From: Fibrobacter sp. UWB13
GTDB taxonomy: Bacteria; Fibrobacterota; Fibrobacteria; Fibrobacterales; Fibrobacteraceae
DNA length: 64,000 bases
Assembly (NCBI RefSeq): GCF_900177805.1
Contig: NZ_FXAX01000003.1
Span: 186,001-250,000 of the forward strand
Direction: 5' to 3'
The notes beneath the pieces were generated by a model that worked only from the letters and a program-made list of their open reading frames with translations, was not told where the DNA came from and did not search any database. The position numbers and the translations under genes were made by a program. Below are positions 35,531 to 43,516 of the stretch, piece by piece (the stretch's first letter is position 1; the number at the start of each line of letters is the position of its first letter).

Positions 35531-36532
35531 CTAATTCTTCTTTATTTTCCGGATTACCTTGTCGAAATCAGAGTCAATCTTTTGCGTGCGGTTGAAAATC
35601 TCGTATTCTCCGAAAGCTTTCTCGTCCGCCTGGTCCCGGCTGACTTTTCCATTGCCATCGAGAATATCGTAGCGCCTGAATTCCAAGAACTCGTTCACGC
35701 TTGCGGCAAACTGTTCCATGTTAAAAGCAATCTCCCGCTCTATCAAGTCTTCGATGTAGTCAAAATAACCGCTCACGGCGCGTTCCAGCTGACGGATCTG
35801 CTTTTCTGACAAATAATTCTTGGCAATGTTCACATCGCTTTTCAGCACACGACCACTCGGAGAATTTTTCCAAGTCGTTAGCCCCATGTGGTCTTTTTTG
35901 TGGTCGGCCCTCTCGTACACGATTTCTGCAGCAGTCTGCCCTGTTATTGCATAGTGGAACTTGTTCTGAACCGTGGCGAAAAACTTTTTCGTTATTTCAG
36001 AATCCTTGTCGTAGTCTATGGAACACTCGGCAAAAATATCCGTTATCTGCTGCCAAATGCGGCGTTCGCTCGCACGGATAGATCGGACCCTTTCCAAAAG
36101 TTCCTTGAAGTAGTCCTTACCGAAAACCGCGTTACCCTGCTTTAAGCGCTCGTCGTCGAGCACAAAACCCTTCTTGATGTATTCCTTCAGGATTCCCGTA
36201 GCCCAAATGCGGAACTTTGTGGCCTTCGCAGAATTTACACGATAACCGACGGAAATAATTGCATCGAGATTGTAAAAATTCATTCTATAGTTTTTGCCGT
36301 CGCTGGCAGTTGCCGAGATTTCCTCGGTAACTGATTTCTTTTCCAATTCTCCGGAGGCAAAAACATTTTTCAAGTGCAAACTGATGTTGTCCGTCGAACA
36401 GTCAAACAACTCGGCCATAGCCTTCTGCGTCAACCAGATGGTCTCGTCTTTGACTAAGGCCATGACCTTGACATCTTCTTCAGGACTACTGTAAAGAATA
36501 TACGATATCTGCTTGGCTAGTTCGTTCGACAT
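35531..36532 (-). CDS. RhuM-family protein
   Basis: 333 residues. The RhuM signature runs through the first 150: VKVMALVKDETIWLTQKAMAELFDCSTDNISLHLKNVF, a helix-turn-helix-like start, then YNLDAIISVGYRVNSAKATKFRIWAT and the ILKEYIKKGFVLDDERLKQG block. The family is common in pathogenicity and defence islands and near type I R-M genes; its biochemical role is not established. It starts its own transcription unit: a TTGACA-17-TATATT promoter lies upstream with a GGCGGAG ribosome site. Confidence 0.88.
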   Translation of the reverse strand: MSNELAKQISYILYSSPEEDVKVMALVKDETIWLTQKAMAELFDCSTDNISLHLKNVFASGELEKKSVTEEISATASDGKNYRMNFYNLDAIISVGYRVNSAKATKFRIWATGILKEYIKKGFVLDDERLKQGNAVFGKDYFKELLERVRSIRASERRIWQQITDIFAECSIDYDKDSEITKKFFATVQNKFHYAITGQTAAEIVYERADHKKDHMGLTTWKNSPSGRVLKSDVNIAKNYLSEKQIRQLERAVSGYFDYIEDLIEREIAFNMEQFAASVNEFLEFRRYDILDGNGKVSRDQADEKAFGEYEIFNRTQKIDSDFDKVIRKIKKN

Positions 36533-36564
36533 ATCTCCGCCATTTCCTACTCACTTGTGCACTA

Positions 36565-36593
36565 AATATATATTCCTAGAGCAGATTTGTCAA
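36565..36593 (-). promoter_or_regulatory. strong sigma70-type promoter of the RhuM gene
   Basis: On the minus strand TTGACA (36593-36588), a 17-base spacer and TATATT (36570-36565) lie 33 bases before the ATG at 36532. Confidence 0.8.
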
Positions 36594-36605
36594 GACTTTT
36601 TTCTG

Positions 36606-37145
36606 CTATTCAAACAGCCTTGACGGTTCTAGTTGCAGGTCGGATTCGCCAAGGAGTTTGTAGAGATTCCGACAGAGGATGTAGAGGGCGGCGAGGGCGT
36701 TCATCACATTTTTCAAGTGCGCAAGCTGATAGTTCGGGATTCCCTTTTCCGGAACATCGGCACGGAAATGCTTGACAAGGTTATAATCCTGCCACCAGCC
36801 GGCAGCCGACTCACTGTCAAAACCGGCAAACGGGACAAAATTGATAATCTCGTAAGGATATTTCGTAGAAACCCTTTGATCTTTAATCTTCGGGTCAACA
36901 TTCACAATGACAGTCATCTTTTGCAAGATGTTCTTGACCTTCGAAGGAGCCTTCACAACCTTGCAATATTCTTCTGCAATAGAATCAATTTCACTGCAGA
37001 TGTTCAAGAACAGATAAGTGTAACGACTGGAGAACGTCTTGAAGTTACTCTTGTCAATCGTCACGAACTCATCCGTTTCGAGGAAGTCTTTTTCAAGCAG
37101 AAGATACTGCTTCCAGAAAATTTTAGAGAAGGTTTGGGGAGTCAT
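36606..37145 (-). CDS. unknown small protein, possibly HEPN-like, last gene of the SIR2-HerA module
   Basis: 179 residues, mostly helical. The C-terminal half has AAGWWQDYNLVKHFR followed by a long helix (YQLAHLKNVMNALAALYILCRNLYKLL). The W-W-x-x-Y-N-x-V-K-H-x-R pattern and following helix recall HEPN-type proteins found in defence loci, but I cannot assign it firmly and no classical RX4-6H motif stands out. It starts 29 bases after the FRG gene, same strand, equally AT-rich, and a new promoter (for RhuM) follows it. So I place it at the end of the SIR2-HerA operon. No Shine-Dalgarno sequence is visible. Confidence 0.6.
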   Translation of the reverse strand: MTPQTFSKIFWKQYLLLEKDFLETDEFVTIDKSNFKTFSSRYTYLFLNICSEIDSIAEEYCKVVKAPSKVKNILQKMTVIVNVDPKIKDQRVSTKYPYEIINFVPFAGFDSESAAGWWQDYNLVKHFRADVPEKGIPNYQLAHLKNVMNALAALYILCRNLYKLLGESDLQLEPSRLFE

Positions 37146-37174
37146 ATATTAATTTATTTAATGATAATGTCTTT

Positions 37175-38314
37175 CTAGAAAATAACATCATATATACGAT
37201 TTACAACATTTATAACAGCAGGATCATAAAATGATTTCCTTTTTATTTTCAAAAAATGTTCCAACACAGGATCATCTTTTGAAGATGGAAACAGAGACTT
37301 CAGATAATTTTGGTCAATACTAGCATACATTTCCTTTGTCACTTTAATACAACAAGCAAGATGCATTCCCATTTGATTTTTTGCAAAACCCCAACCAACA
37401 TGTCCAAACCACGCATGCTGACAGTCCGGTCTGCATTTAGGAAAATTTTTAGGTTTTGTATATGAATATGGAAAAACAACATTTCTAGGACATTTGAATA
37501 CATAAATCATTGATTTACTAAAATCATCCAATAATTTTACATTCAAATTGTTATTCGAATCATAAGTGAATTTATTTGATGCAAAACATAGAGCCGTTCT
37601 ATAATCATCTGTCAAATCTAAACCAACGCTAGGCATTCCATAATGCTGAGCCATTCCTAAAGAAAAAAGCGACAATTTAAAAGTTCCCTCAATTTCTTGT
37701 TTGGAATGGAAATAATCCATATATTCAGTATTAGGAAGTTCATTGTACAAGTCTACCCCGATATCATTCAACAACATTCTACCTTGCCAATTCCATAGAC
37801 TTTGTAAAAATTTCTCGTCTAAATTAATATTAGGCCTACAATGGCTAGAAAGGAAAGAAGGTTCTTTTGCCTTACTTTCGCCATATAATAAATCACGTTC
37901 TTCTGGCGAACGATTTATTGTATAGTAAGTACCTTGCCCTCTAAATAATATATTATAATCACGATTATAGTCAGTCACATGTTGTATAATCTGTTTTGCT
38001 TGATTATTATCAGCAACTTCATAAATAGGTATTTTCCTATATGGAACCCGAAGATAATCAACAACTTCATAATAATCATGATATTTTCCCATACAATCGT
38101 AATAAAGCATTTCACTTGAAATACCATATGGACACATTCTTTCATATGCAGATGCAGAAAAAACAGTTCCATAATATTCATCTAGCACATAGTCTTCTTC
38201 ATCTTTTTCAAAAAAATCTTTACAATGATATATACTTATTTCATTAATATCTGGACGAATATTATAAATACTCGGATAACTTAATTTCAAATCATTTCTT
38301 TTTATATTTACCAT
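37175..38314 (-). CDS. FRG-domain protein
   Basis: 379 residues. The FRG domain is clear: NILFRGQGTYY, then a helical region, SLGMAQHYGMPSVGLDLTDDYRTALCFAS and the IYVFKCP strand. FRG proteins occur in phage-defence and toxin contexts; their chemistry is not established to my knowledge. The start ATG (AGGT upstream) overlaps the stop of the 204-residue gene by seven bases, so it belongs to the same operon as SIR2 and HerA. The N-terminal 100 and C-terminal 100 residues have no recognised domain. Strongly AT-rich. Confidence 0.82.
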   Translation of the reverse strand: MVNIKRNDLKLSYPSIYNIRPDINEISIYHCKDFFEKDEEDYVLDEYYGTVFSASAYERMCPYGISSEMLYYDCMGKYHDYYEVVDYLRVPYRKIPIYEVADNNQAKQIIQHVTDYNRDYNILFRGQGTYYTINRSPEERDLLYGESKAKEPSFLSSHCRPNINLDEKFLQSLWNWQGRMLLNDIGVDLYNELPNTEYMDYFHSKQEIEGTFKLSLFSLGMAQHYGMPSVGLDLTDDYRTALCFASNKFTYDSNNNLNVKLLDDFSKSMIYVFKCPRNVVFPYSYTKPKNFPKCRPDCQHAWFGHVGWGFAKNQMGMHLACCIKVTKEMYASIDQNYLKSLFPSSKDDPVLEHFLKIKRKSFYDPAVINVVNRIYDVIF

Positions 38315-38922
38315 GGTTGACCTACTTTTTCAACATCTCTCGTTCCACTTACACAAATACCATTCTTTTGTATTTTTTTTAATCCTAACTTTTCAAAGCA
38401 CCATTCTTGAATAAAATTCATTAATTGAGAAAATCCCTTAGCATTTAAGAATAAATCTGCCTTGTACGGATCTAAAGCGTCCTTATGTTCTTGGAATTGT
38501 TCCAAGGTTTGAACAAAATAAGCATGCATTTGACTCAATGGTGTATACAAAACCTGACTCATAAAATTCGTTGTTTCAATTTCATATTGCTTTTTTGATT
38601 TTACTAACACAATCTTTGTCTTAGATCTATCAACATTTATCATATGTTTCATAAGAGGATAAATTTCTTCATCACTTTCGGATAAGAAAATGGGTTTAGT
38701 TGTATCGTCTATTTGAATATGACCTATGACATATTCTAAAAAATTTCTATACTGCAGTTGTTCCAACAAATCTATCATTCCATCAGGGTTAACTTGCAAT
38801 ACAAGCTTTCCTTCTTCATGGCAGTTGTTTGGAGCATCTTTCCAAAATTCCATTATATCAAGTAAATTGATATATGAATCAATATAAGGCATTATATTGG
38901 GATAAATATTTTCTATAGACAT
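38308..38922 (-). CDS. unknown 204-residue protein between HerA and FRG genes
   Basis: I do not recognise a family. It is a soluble mixed alpha/beta protein with no signal or membrane segment; notable stretches are LVLQVNPDGMIDLLEQLQYRN, KTKIVLVKSKKQYEIETT and a helical C-terminus. It starts 11 bases after herA and overlaps the FRG gene by seven bases, so it is a fixed part of that operon. A sensor, adaptor or immunity role is possible but unsupported. Confidence 0.7.
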   Translation of the reverse strand: MSIENIYPNIMPYIDSYINLLDIMEFWKDAPNNCHEEGKLVLQVNPDGMIDLLEQLQYRNFLEYVIGHIQIDDTTKPIFLSESDEEIYPLMKHMINVDRSKTKIVLVKSKKQYEIETTNFMSQVLYTPLSQMHAYFVQTLEQFQEHKDALDPYKADLFLNAKGFSQLMNFIQEWCFEKLGLKKIQKNGICVSGTRDVEKVGQPW

Positions 38923-38933
38923 ATAATTCTCTT

Positions 38934-41054
38934 TTAAAAAGGTAAATCTACATCATCTTCAGTTAATGAAGTCTCATCATTTTTCGTTTGTTCATCCTCT
39001 GTTTCTACACCCACATTGTAATTCCGTTGCCAATCTTGGCACACTTCGGTCCACTTGATTGGCAAATTCTCTTTACCAGTCCAAACATCCCAAAAGTGAG
39101 GATCATTTGATTTTGGGCGTTCTTTTTTTGTTAATTCATTCATTTCAACAAGAGTGGGAATGGGAGCCGCCCAGCCCAACAATATTGCAGTTCTTGTAGG
39201 CAATATCGGAAGCTCTCCAAGAACGCCGCCTAAACTATCCGGAACCAATCTTTTTACCATTTCCTGATCTCGATCGTTGACCAATCGATGCAACAAGAAT
39301 GTATTACACTGAGATAGAACTGTTTGTGAAAGCTCTGAAGGCCTTTGAGAAGACAACAAGAGTCCTAAACCAAATTTTCGACCTTCTTTCGCTATTTTTT
39401 CAAATATTTGAGTACATAACTGACCAGACGACAAATCCTCAGATGAATCCATGTAATTCTTTATGAAATTATGAGCTTCTTCAACAACTAAAGTTGTAGG
39501 AATAACTTTTTGATTCTTCCGACGATATCTTTGATGAGATTCAAAAACTAAACGAGCAAATACGGCAACAACAACATTCAATATATCTGAAGGAATTAAT
39601 GATAAATCAACTATATTAATAGACCCATTGTCGTTTTCTGCACCAACATATTTTTCAAGCCATCGTTCTAAAGAATCTTCTTTTTCACCATCAATAATAG
39701 ACTTGACCCGAACATCCGACAATAAAGACTTCATTCTCATCAGAAAAAAATCCATAAATGATGCATTTGGGTTATTCTGAACCATCGTTTGCAAATGACT
39801 TGCAAACATCATATTATCAAAGTAAATTGGAGTATCAGAATCAGGTCCTTTTTCTAATTGAAATGAGTCTAAAAGAATGGCCTTATTTTGTTCAATCACG
39901 CTAATTAAAGAGTTTACATCAACAACATTAAATGCAGGAAAATAGTTATTACGTCGAGGTTTCTGCAATAATAGATTATTCACTGCGGAATGAATGCCTA
40001 ATGCCGCGTTACATATCTTAGTTGAACGATTATTTATAAAAGTTTGAATATTTTGACTAGCACATTCTAGAGCTTCACCAAAATTCATGCGGCCACGAAA
40101 TTCAGCTAAAGCAGCAATATTATTTTTAAAATTCAACAACTGAACATAAAAACTCTGAATAAACTGCAGCAACTCTATATCTTCGTTTTTTTCAGCAACA
40201 CCATATCGAATTTCTTTTAACGCCTTACGTAATAATGGCCGCTGTGATCTATCACTAGCCTTTGTAACGGCACTCCATTCAAAAGAATTCCACATCCAGC
40301 TAGGAACCTTTAATTGCTCGCCGCTAGTATCGCCCTTGTCTAAGGCTACTTTATATTTGTGAATTGTACAAGAAAGGCCATCAAAACATTCTCCATACTC
40401 ACCATTAGGATCTAATATGAGAAATCTATAATTCGGATTTTTACCATCTTCAATGTTGTTCTTTATAGATTCAATACTCCATCGAATCAAACCTGCTACA
40501 GAACAAGATTTTCCGCTTCCTGTATTGCCAAGAACAGCAAGATGACGACCAAATAATTTATCTGGATTTACATAAATTGAAGCATCGGCAGTCATCGGAG
40601 ATTTTCCGATTAAAATTTTAGCATTTTCATCTTTATTCTGAACAATTGCTTTTAATTGTTCGTTAGACGGAATAGCCGCATTGTCACCAACACATGGATA
40701 CGAATGCACACCTCGCTCTATTTCATAACCATACTCAAGTTCCTTTAATATGCCTACAGGTGAAATAGATAATTTCCTTAAAGGGAATGGTAAATCCACT
40801 AAATCAAAATCTTTATATCCCTTTCTTTTGGGGTAATTAGAATACTCAATTCCAATCCAAGTAATTATCCCCACAAGAGCTCCGTCCTCAACAGGTATTA
40901 ATACATAGCCATTGATTTTTGGAAATGCTTGTGGAGCACCAGTATTAATTGCTGTACTTTGAGGAGCAGAAGTATCTAGTAAAATTTTTATTTCGCGACT
41001 CGAAACGAATTCTACAGTACCGATTGTACGACTTCTTAAATCATCAAATTCCAT
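38934..41054 (-). CDS. HerA-like hexameric ATPase of a SIR2-HerA defence module
   Basis: 706 residues of the HerA/DUF87 FtsK-like class. The N-terminal HAS-barrel region (about 1-110) precedes Walker A AVLGNTGSGKS (176-183), Walker B TTLVVEEAHNF, and the conserved GLLLSSQRPSELSQTVLSQC with an arginine-finger region (LLHRLVNDRDQEMVKRL). A C-terminal brace ends in an acidic tail. It starts five bases after the SIR2 gene with a GAGGG ribosome site. In SIR2-HerA defence systems the HerA hexamer forms a complex with SIR2 that depletes NAD and/or cuts DNA during phage infection. GC content is clearly below that of the core genes. Confidence 0.9.
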   Translation of the reverse strand: MEFDDLRSRTIGTVEFVSSREIKILLDTSAPQSTAINTGAPQAFPKINGYVLIPVEDGALVGIITWIGIEYSNYPKRKGYKDFDLVDLPFPLRKLSISPVGILKELEYGYEIERGVHSYPCVGDNAAIPSNEQLKAIVQNKDENAKILIGKSPMTADASIYVNPDKLFGRHLAVLGNTGSGKSCSVAGLIRWSIESIKNNIEDGKNPNYRFLILDPNGEYGECFDGLSCTIHKYKVALDKGDTSGEQLKVPSWMWNSFEWSAVTKASDRSQRPLLRKALKEIRYGVAEKNEDIELLQFIQSFYVQLLNFKNNIAALAEFRGRMNFGEALECASQNIQTFINNRSTKICNAALGIHSAVNNLLLQKPRRNNYFPAFNVVDVNSLISVIEQNKAILLDSFQLEKGPDSDTPIYFDNMMFASHLQTMVQNNPNASFMDFFLMRMKSLLSDVRVKSIIDGEKEDSLERWLEKYVGAENDNGSINIVDLSLIPSDILNVVVAVFARLVFESHQRYRRKNQKVIPTTLVVEEAHNFIKNYMDSSEDLSSGQLCTQIFEKIAKEGRKFGLGLLLSSQRPSELSQTVLSQCNTFLLHRLVNDRDQEMVKRLVPDSLGGVLGELPILPTRTAILLGWAAPIPTLVEMNELTKKERPKSNDPHFWDVWTGKENLPIKWTEVCQDWQRNYNVGVETEDEQTKNDETSLTEDDVDLPF

Positions 41055-41059
41055 GCTTG

Positions 41060-42340
41060 TTAACCCTCAGCTTTTTCTTTATCATCAGTTGTATTTTCTG
41101 CAGGAATCTTCTCATTTTCTGTTACAGATCGACGTTCAAGAAGAGCATTTTTTCTATCAGTAATTCGGTCTATTGCGGCTTTGGGGAGATAGTTAGCGAC
41201 TAATGCGGATATGTCTCCAAACTTTTCTCCAATCAAAAGTGTCAATTGTGATGGATTGCAATCCTCAAGGAATTTTTCAATTCTCCCACCGGCTTTATCA
41301 TAAGAAATAATAACCAAGTGTGTGGAAAGTATGGTCATCATATCCTTGATAATTCGATTTATGTGTGAATCGCCAAAACCATAACCATATGTTACCAAAA
41401 CAGAGTTTGGCCTACAAATCGCTGTTGAAAAATCACGGAATAATTCTGAATATGGGAAAAATACTGTTTCAATTCCCTTTGAAGAATTTGGATAAATCAT
41501 TAATGAATCATGACTATTTTGAAAAGAATGATTTACTCCAAATGGGATTGCATCCCTTACAATATCTTTTCCTTCCAACTTCCAGTCAATAGATCCATGA
41601 ATTTTTGTGTATCTGACGACTCCCTCAATGTATCTTGGTTCACCTCTTATTCCAGGAGGATTATAGTGATAATCAAGTTCCAGTTTGTGCATCCGCATTA
41701 TTGGACGTATTTTCCCAACAAAGCGATCAATTGTATAAATTCCGGCTTCATCTAGCGCACATTCTATGAACCTGTCGTAATTTGTAGTAAAAATATGCAA
41801 ACGATCGCGAGTTGCTGTTCTGCTTGAGAAACTAATCAGAAATTGACGCAGTATACCAAGCGCTTTTTCTCTAGAGGATGAACTATTTACTATTTCTTCA
41901 TTTTTCAATATTCCATTTGCAAAAGAATTTAATTGTTCGTCAAGAAATTTCTTTAAATTTTCCGCACTTCCATCGGAATCATTTTTTATTAGAAGCCCCT
42001 TTAAATATTCATTTGATATACGAATATCATCTTCGATATTCGCTTCACCTCGATCTAAATTTTTTGCTGAATCATCTGCATATTTTTGAATAAATTTGTA
42101 ATCGGCCCCAAAAGGTAAACGTTGCATTCCTTGAACGGATTCTCGTTCTTCTTTTGGGATAATATTGCATATAGCTGTAGTTAAGCCAGAACCCAACAAG
42201 AGAGATAAATGTTCACTTTGGAAAACCGCAGTTAACCAAGGTTCAATTTTTTTCCGTAATTTCTTTTCGTCTAATTTTTCATCATCTATAATTTCATTTG
42301 CAATAAAGCAAATATTCTTTTTAGCCCAATCAATACTCAT
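41060..42340 (-). CDS. SIR2-family NADase-type defence effector
   Basis: 426 residues. SIR2 motifs: LLLGSGLTTAI (50-55, the NAD-binding GxGxT-like loop), FTTNYDRF with the catalytic-type Asn187, KIHGSIDW with the catalytic-type His248, and VTYGYGFGDSHINRII near the C-terminus. Defence SIR2 domains hydrolyse NAD+. The last 40 residues are charged and low in complexity. An AGGAAG ribosome site precedes the ATG; the gene begins 33 bases after hsdS, with no obvious promoter in that gap, so it may be read from the hsd transcript. Confidence 0.9.
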   Translation of the reverse strand: MSIDWAKKNICFIANEIIDDEKLDEKKLRKKIEPWLTAVFQSEHLSLLLGSGLTTAICNIIPKEERESVQGMQRLPFGADYKFIQKYADDSAKNLDRGEANIEDDIRISNEYLKGLLIKNDSDGSAENLKKFLDEQLNSFANGILKNEEIVNSSSSREKALGILRQFLISFSSRTATRDRLHIFTTNYDRFIECALDEAGIYTIDRFVGKIRPIMRMHKLELDYHYNPPGIRGEPRYIEGVVRYTKIHGSIDWKLEGKDIVRDAIPFGVNHSFQNSHDSLMIYPNSSKGIETVFFPYSELFRDFSTAICRPNSVLVTYGYGFGDSHINRIIKDMMTILSTHLVIISYDKAGGRIEKFLEDCNPSQLTLLIGEKFGDISALVANYLPKAAIDRITDRKNALLERRSVTENEKIPAENTTDDKEKAEG

Positions 42341-42373
42341 TTTTATCTTCCTATTTTAATAAAAATCTTTTTT

Positions 42374-43516
42374 CTACGCTCCCATTTTGGAGAGGAGAAG
42401 GGTTTGTGTTTTGAGCAGAGTTTTAATTTCCATTCGCTTGGCATGAATCAGTGAATTCATACAACGAACTTTCTTAGAAAACGATTCCAAAACATCTTCT
42501 GTAGGAATAACTAATTCAACAGGACGAACCATAGAACAATATAATCGTGTCTGGTTGGTACTACCTTGTGATATACGAACAAAATAGTCTTGTTTTCCAA
42601 AAATTAAATACCCCAAATACTCTATATAATGTTCCTTCAAAGGTCTTACAAGAGTCATATTGGAATCAAAAGCAAGTTTATCCGGGACAAATAACACCTG
42701 TCCAGATCGACCTAATGTGCCATCACCTGTCGAATTAATTAGTATATCACCATATTTCAAGTATTCACAATTTTCCTTGGGATCGTGATACTTTACTAAA
42801 TCCAGGTCTACTGAATGATTCCGAATACACTTTTGTCCTAAAACTGCAAAAAAACTCTTTTCATTATATTTGGGAATTACCCCCGCAATTATTTTTTCAG
42901 ACATTTCTTCGACTGTTCCCATCCTCCACCCATTTGGCAGATTGTTGGGGTCGATGTTGTCGACGAAGGTGTGGCGGTAGAGGGTTTGGGCGGTTTGTTC
43001 GAGGGTGGCGATGAGTTTCTTGTTGGTTTCGATGCGGGTGGCGAGGGTGTTGTATTCGGCGACGATTTCATGCTGTTTTTCTATCGCGGGAACGGGGATT
43101 TGCATATCGCAGAAATCATTCCATTCCAAACTTCCGCGGACTCCACCGACTGCATAAAAACTTGCCTCGCGGTCAAATTCAGAGCGAGAAAACCACATCA
43201 TAAGATATTCCGGCAGCAGTTCATTCGTCTTTGAGACTTCAAACATCGGGTATGCCGGAGACATAATGCACGGCTCGCCTTTGAACATCGCAATAGGCAT
43301 TTTTCCATCGCGACTGACCTGCATCAAACTGCATGCAAACTGGTTTTCCGAAATCACCTTGTAATTCGATAAATCGGTGCCAATCGTATTTGCCACAGAC
43401 GGGATAAACGCTTTGTCAATAGTCAATCCAACCAACCGCGTCACTTTCAAGTCCCTGTTCCGCACATCTACGGGCCGTATGTAGTCTCCAAGCCGTTTCA
43501 TATTCTGCCCTGTCAT
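42374..43516 (-). CDS. hsdS: type I restriction-modification specificity subunit HsdS
   Basis: 380 residues from the ATG at 43516, which overlaps the preceding stop by four bases (ATGA). Two target-recognition domains: the first begins MKRLGDYIRPVDVRN; the second follows a central helical conserved region (EIVAEYNTLATRIETNKKLIATLEQ) and begins LPNGWRMGTVEEMSEKI. A terminal conserved helix ends in LLSKMGA. It sets the sequence recognised by the HsdM/HsdR complex. The gene's first 600 bases are GC-rich and its last 530 AT-rich, like the SIR2 genes beyond it, suggesting exchange of the second recognition domain. Confidence 0.93.
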   Translation of the reverse strand: MTGQNMKRLGDYIRPVDVRNRDLKVTRLVGLTIDKAFIPSVANTIGTDLSNYKVISENQFACSLMQVSRDGKMPIAMFKGEPCIMSPAYPMFEVSKTNELLPEYLMMWFSRSEFDREASFYAVGGVRGSLEWNDFCDMQIPVPAIEKQHEIVAEYNTLATRIETNKKLIATLEQTAQTLYRHTFVDNIDPNNLPNGWRMGTVEEMSEKIIAGVIPKYNEKSFFAVLGQKCIRNHSVDLDLVKYHDPKENCEYLKYGDILINSTGDGTLGRSGQVLFVPDKLAFDSNMTLVRPLKEHYIEYLGYLIFGKQDYFVRISQGSTNQTRLYCSMVRPVELVIPTEDVLESFSKKVRCMNSLIHAKRMEIKTLLKTQTLLLSKMGA

